Below, in pieces: positions 60,279 to 64,000 of a stretch of DNA of 64,000 nt. Numbering within the stretch: the stretch's first letter is position 1; every line of letters starts with the position of its first letter. Source of the DNA: Paenibacillaceae bacterium (GTDB lineage Bacteria > Bacillota > Clostridia > Lachnospirales > Lachnospiraceae); the NCBI GenBank assembly GCA_015057705.1, contig SVDU01000004.1, forward strand, positions 124,001 to 188,000, read 5' to 3'. Below the pieces are notes generated by a model. It did not search any database. It was given only the letters and a program-made list of their open reading frames with translations, and was not told the origin of the DNA. Both the position numbers and the translations under genes were made by a program.

Positions 60279-62012
60279 TTGAAACGATACTGGAAATATA
60301 TAAGACCCTATCTGGGTGCCTTTATTCTGGCTCCTGTTCTGATGCTCACGGAAGTGTTTGGCGAGATACTGCTGCCAAGGCTGACTTCCATGATTATCAA
60401 TAACGGAGTGCTGGTAAGAGATGAAACATACATTGTAAAAATGGGCATTATCATGGTTCTCATTGCTGTAGTCATGGCAATCGGTGGAATCGGAGCCGCT
60501 TATTTCTCGGCAAAGGCTTCCATCAGCTTCAGCACTGATTTAAGAAAAGATATTTTTCATAAGGTTCAGGAATTTTCTTTTAAAAATATTGATGATTTCA
60601 GTACCGGATCACTGGTGACCAGGCTGACCAATGACATTCAGCAGATTCAGAACGTAGTGATGTTAACCCTTCGTATGATGTTTCGGGCTCCTGGCATGCT
60701 GATTGGCGGGTTAATCATGGCATATTTAATGAACAGGCAGCTGGTCAGCATTCTTCTTGTGGTGATTCCGGTGCTTGTCATTATAATTGCCATTATACTG
60801 ATTATTGCATTTCCCCGGTTCGAGGCCATGCAAAAGAAGATCGACCGTTTAAACTCCGGCGTACAGGAGGCATTAACCAATGTGAGGGTAATTAAATCCT
60901 TTGTAAGGGAAAGCCATGAGGAAGAAAAGTTTCAGGCTACCAACCGGGACCTAAAAGAAGGCAGTTTAAATGCCATGAAGGTAGTGATCACTTCCATGCC
61001 CTTAATGATGCTGATGATGAACATCACCACCATCGCGGTCGTGTGGTATGGAGGAAATTTAATTATCGCAGGTAAAATGCCTGTGGGAGATTTAACTGCA
61101 TTTACCATATACATTGTTCAGATTCTCATGTCTCTGATGATGCTTTCCATGGTATTTTTACAGGCCTCCCGTGCCATGGCCTCTTTAAAGAGAGTAAAAG
61201 AGGTCTTAGATACGGAAATCGACTTGACAGATGAACATGCTTCTCAGAAATCCGCACAGATTACTGCTGGAAAAGTGGAGTTTCGCAATGTCTGCTTCCA
61301 ATATGACAAGGACGATCTTGTTCTGGATCACATCAGTTTCACTGCAAATCCCGGTGAGACCATTGGTATTATCGGTGCGACCGGAAGCGGCAAGACATCC
61401 CTGGTTCAGCTCATCCCCCGCCTTTACGATGCAGGGGAAGGCGAAGTGCTGGTAGACGGGATTAATGTAAAAGATTATTCCATCCGGCATTTAAGAGAAA
61501 GCGTAGGTATGGTGCTTCAGAAAAATGTTCTTTTTTCAGGAACCATTGAAGAAAATTTACGATGGGGAAATGAAGCGGCTGATCTGGATGAAATAGTCCT
61601 GATGTCAGAAAGCGCTCAGGCTCATGGATTTATCTCCAGCTTCAAAGACGGGTATAATACCGATTTGGGGCAGGGCGGCTCCAATGTCTCAGGAGGACAA
61701 AAACAAAGGCTGTGTATTGCCAGAACCCTTTTAAAGAAGCCTAAAATTCTCATTCTTGATGACAGCACCTCTGCAGTGGATACAGCAACTGAAGCAAAGA
61801 TCAGGCAGAGCTTTACAACCACGCTGAAAGATACCACAAAATTTATCATTGCCCAGAGAATCGGGTCAGTGGAAAATGCGGATAAAATAATCGTTCTTGA
61901 CGAAGGGAAAATTGCAGGGATTGGAACTCATGGAGAACTGATGGAAACCTGTGAGGCTTATCAGGAGATTTATTATTCACAAAAAGACCGGGAAAAGGAG
62001 GCAGGTGCATAA
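60279..62012 (+). CDS. ABC exporter half-transporter A (degenerate catalytic site)
   Basis: A 577-residue half-transporter with six N-terminal helices and an ATPase domain. Walker A is G-A-T-G-S-G-K-T-S (about 366-374), the signature is N-V-S-G-G-Q-K-Q-R, and Walker B reads L-I-L-D-D with Asp495 in place of the catalytic Glu. Such a change is typical of one half of heterodimeric exporters (BmrC, TM287). TTG start with GAGAGGA upstream. TAATG overlap with the partner gene. Confidence 0.92.
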   Translation: MKRYWKYIRPYLGAFILAPVLMLTEVFGEILLPRLTSMIINNGVLVRDETYIVKMGIIMVLIAVVMAIGGIGAAYFSAKASISFSTDLRKDIFHKVQEFSFKNIDDFSTGSLVTRLTNDIQQIQNVVMLTLRMMFRAPGMLIGGLIMAYLMNRQLVSILLVVIPVLVIIIAIILIIAFPRFEAMQKKIDRLNSGVQEALTNVRVIKSFVRESHEEEKFQATNRDLKEGSLNAMKVVITSMPLMMLMMNITTIAVVWYGGNLIIAGKMPVGDLTAFTIYIVQILMSLMMLSMVFLQASRAMASLKRVKEVLDTEIDLTDEHASQKSAQITAGKVEFRNVCFQYDKDDLVLDHISFTANPGETIGIIGATGSGKTSLVQLIPRLYDAGEGEVLVDGINVKDYSIRHLRESVGMVLQKNVLFSGTIEENLRWGNEAADLDEIVLMSESAQAHGFISSFKDGYNTDLGQGGSNVSGGQKQRLCIARTLLKKPKILILDDSTSAVDTATEAKIRQSFTTTLKDTTKFIIAQRIGSVENADKIIVLDEGKIAGIGTHGELMETCEAYQEIYYSQKDREKEAGA

Positions 62013-63883
62013 TGGAAGAACAAAAGAAGATAGAAAGCTTAAAAAGGCGTTACGGCCGGTCTGCCTCGGTTCAAAAAGGCGGGAGAGGTATGGGAGGCCC
62101 CGGCCATGGAAGACCCATGAAAAAAGGCACTCCCAAGAATGCCAATGCCACTGCCAGACGTCTCCTGTCTTATTTAAGAGAATACAGACCCCAGATGGCG
62201 ATCGCATTAGTGTGTGTAGTGATAGGAACTCTTTCTAATTTAGGTGGCTCTTATATGCTGCGGCCCATTATGAATCAGTTTATCGCACCGTTAGACGGAA
62301 GCAGGGGAGATGCGGCAGGTCTTGCAAAAGGGCTTGCAGTTATGGCAGCGGTTTTCCTGGTGGGAGTAGCGGCCAACTATGCCCAGTCAAGAATCATGAT
62401 ATCGGTTGCCCAGAATGCCCTTGAAAAAATAAGAGATGATTTATTTAAAAAGATGCAGACCCTTCCGGTACGGTTTTATGATACCAACAATACCGGAGAC
62501 TTAATGAGCCGTTTCAGCAATGATGTGGATACCATTGGTCAGATGTTAAGCAATACCTTAATCCAGCTCTTCTCAGGAGCATTAAGTATTGTGGGAACGC
62601 TGTTTCTTATGATCTATACGAATATCTGGCTGACACTGGTGACTCTGGTGCTGATACCGGTTATGATAAAGGCAGCAGGAATGATTGGTGCGAGAAGCCA
62701 GAAGTATTTCAGCGCCCAGCAAAGCTCTCTGGGTGCAGTGAATGGATATATTGAAGAGACAATCAGCGGACAGAAAGTGGTAAAAGTATTCTGCCATGAA
62801 AATGAGGCAGAAGAGGAATTTGGAATTCTCAATGATGATTTGAAGAATAACATGATAAAAGCCCAGTTTTTCGGCGGTGTCATGATGCCGATCATGTTTA
62901 ACCTAAGTCAGTTAAATTATATTTTAACTGCCTGCATCGGAGCACTTTTATGTGTAATAAAAGGATTTGACGTTGGCGGACTAACGGTATTTTTAAACTT
63001 TTCCAGACAGTTCAGCCGTCCGATTAATGAAATTTCCATGCAGATCAGCAACGTCTTTTCTGCTCTTGCAGGTGCAGAACGGGTATTTGCAATTATGGAT
63101 GAAAGCCCGGAGCCTGCAGACGGGGAAGATGCAAAAGTGCTGGAGCCAATGAATGGTTTTGTGGAATTAAAGAACGTGACCTTTGGCTATAATCCGGATA
63201 AAGTGATTTTAAAAGATATCAGTCTTTATGCAAAGCCAGGCCAGAAGATTGCCTTTGTAGGTTCAACCGGAGCGGGTAAAACAACAATCACCAATTTGTT
63301 AAACCGTTTTTACGATATACAGGGCGGAGAAATTAACATTGACGGTGTAAATATCACAAATATAAAAAGAGAAAATCTTCGGGAAAATATCGCCATGGTG
63401 CTCCAGGACACCCATTTGTTTACAGGAACTGTAATGGAGAATATTCGTTATGGAAGACTGGATGCGACAGATGAAGAAGTGATCGAGGCAGCAAAAACAG
63501 CGTCTGCCTACTCCTTTATCACGAGACTGCATGACGGATTTCAGACGGTTTTAGAAGGAGATGGAGCTAATTTAAGCCAGGGTCAGAGACAGCTACTTAA
63601 CATAGCAAGAGCAGCTATTTCCAAAGCCCCCATTTTAATTCTTGACGAGGCAACAAGTTCGGTAGATACAAGAACAGAAAGGCATATTGAACGGGGTATG
63701 GACCGCCTTATGACCAACCGGACCACCTTTGTAATCGCTCACCGGCTGTCCACAGTCAGAAATGCCAATGCCATTATGGTACTGGAAAATGGTGAGATCA
63801 TCGAACGGGGTGATCACGAGGAACTTTTAAATCATAAAGGACGATATTATCAACTTTACACCGGAGCAGCAGAACTGGATTAA
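62012..63883 (+). CDS. ABC exporter half-transporter B (intact catalytic site)
   Basis: A 623-residue half-transporter, partner of the gene before it. A basic, glycine-rich N-terminal stretch of about 40 residues (R-G-M-G-G-P-G-H-G-R) precedes six helices. The ATPase has G-S-T-G-A-G-K-T-T, the altered signature N-L-S-Q-G-Q-R-Q-L (second G to Q), and Walker B L-I-L-D-E with the catalytic Glu. So one composite site is complete and the other degenerate, the usual asymmetric pair. Probable drug/lipid exporter under MarR control. Confidence 0.92.
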   Translation: MEEQKKIESLKRRYGRSASVQKGGRGMGGPGHGRPMKKGTPKNANATARRLLSYLREYRPQMAIALVCVVIGTLSNLGGSYMLRPIMNQFIAPLDGSRGDAAGLAKGLAVMAAVFLVGVAANYAQSRIMISVAQNALEKIRDDLFKKMQTLPVRFYDTNNTGDLMSRFSNDVDTIGQMLSNTLIQLFSGALSIVGTLFLMIYTNIWLTLVTLVLIPVMIKAAGMIGARSQKYFSAQQSSLGAVNGYIEETISGQKVVKVFCHENEAEEEFGILNDDLKNNMIKAQFFGGVMMPIMFNLSQLNYILTACIGALLCVIKGFDVGGLTVFLNFSRQFSRPINEISMQISNVFSALAGAERVFAIMDESPEPADGEDAKVLEPMNGFVELKNVTFGYNPDKVILKDISLYAKPGQKIAFVGSTGAGKTTITNLLNRFYDIQGGEINIDGVNITNIKRENLRENIAMVLQDTHLFTGTVMENIRYGRLDATDEEVIEAAKTASAYSFITRLHDGFQTVLEGDGANLSQGQRQLLNIARAAISKAPILILDEATSSVDTRTERHIERGMDRLMTNRTTFVIAHRLSTVRNANAIMVLENGEIIERGDHEELLNHKGRYYQLYTGAAELD

Positions 63884-63912
63884 TCCATGGTTTTTAACAG
63901 TTAATTTAGTGA

Positions 63913-64000
63913 GGGAGCATTGGGCAAAGCTATGAATGGGAAGGGATTTCTGCTCATGGCAAGCCGGATGCTCCTGTTTTGTTATTATTTTTTTTAATAA
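63913..64000 (+). terminator. Possible terminator at the end of the ABC operon
   Basis: GGAGCAT (63915 region) and ATGCTCC (63969 region) bracket a 45-base insert that is followed by T-rich DNA up to the window end. A long-range hairpin terminator or a structured leader of the next gene. Confidence 0.4.

Overview
The window reads as a chromosomal segment of a low-to-moderate-GC anaerobic Clostridia, most likely a Lachnospiraceae (Lacrimispora/Clostridium-like). This is inferred from Shine-Dalgarno-led genes with frequent TTG/GTG starts, a DUF4914 gene, a GlpP-controlled glycerol operon, Csp-like subtilase, NapH-like Fe-S membrane protein, rubredoxin, VanZ and EutS/EutP proteins. A sigma-D-like promoter before a chemoreceptor suggests motility, and the Csp-like protein hints at spore formation. 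No rRNA, tRNA, CRISPR array, complete prophage or insertion sequence was seen; the single stable RNA gene is tmRNA.

Layout: 1-5.2 kb holds a partial PocR-domain gene, two GNAT acetyltransferases, oligoendopeptidase F, a nitroreductase and a YkgJ-type cysteine-cluster protein. 5.2-8.8 kb is a pyrimidine operon pyrF-pyrK-pyrD-pyrE ending in a 49-residue membrane peptide. 8.8-13.7 kb has VanZ, a membrane protein, an M29-type aminopeptidase with a long N-terminal extension, and a chemoreceptor. 13.7-17.3 kb is purE-purM-purN-purD. 17.3-19.7 kb carries a candidate small RNA and a DUF4914 P-loop protein behind nested inverted repeats. 19.7-25.0 kb has an OYE-family oxidoreductase, an orphan eutS-eutP-eutS microcompartment cluster, a truncated RpiR regulator, and a divergent LysR/MetE-like pair. 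25.0-27.1 kb has ArsC-like, cupin, ferredoxin, NapH-like and rubredoxin genes. 27.1-30.8 kb has a subtilase whose catalytic serine is glycine, an amidase and a tRNA-dihydrouridine synthase.

30.8-34.3 kb encodes class I ribonucleotide reductase (nrdA-nrdB), followed by ssrA (tmRNA). From the tmRNA 3' end to about 39 kb the content is accessory: an alpha/beta hydrolase bracketed by the tmRNA 3' end and a degenerate copy of it, a secondary alcohol dehydrogenase, a frameshifted GNAT, and two VOC proteins. 39.1-44.3 kb is the glycerol operon glpP-dhaK-dhaL-dhaM-glpK-glpF with a leader terminator that GlpP should control. 44.4-48.0 kb has YcxB-like, GNAT, a small glycine-rich membrane protein, an AlkX/YcaQ-type glycosylase, cupin and coiled-coil genes.

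48.1-56.2 kb is a two-component system (LytTR regulator plus AgrC/GHKL-like kinase) followed by a membrane-anchored GH3 glycosidase with reversed domain order, a canonical GH3 enzyme and a GtrA-like membrane protein. 56.2-56.6 kb contains a small transcription unit with a Cys-rich 22-codon ORF. Then come a RelA/SpoT-like protein, an SOS-type cassette (LexA-like box, dinB, unknown small gene, SRAP/YedK), and a MarR-controlled heterodimeric ABC exporter that closes the window.

The most unusual items are the Cys-rich micro-ORF unit, the catalytically altered subtilase, the orphan Eut shell cluster with a duplicated MerR-like promoter, the permuted GH3, the DUF4914 leader and the tmRNA-associated direct repeat.
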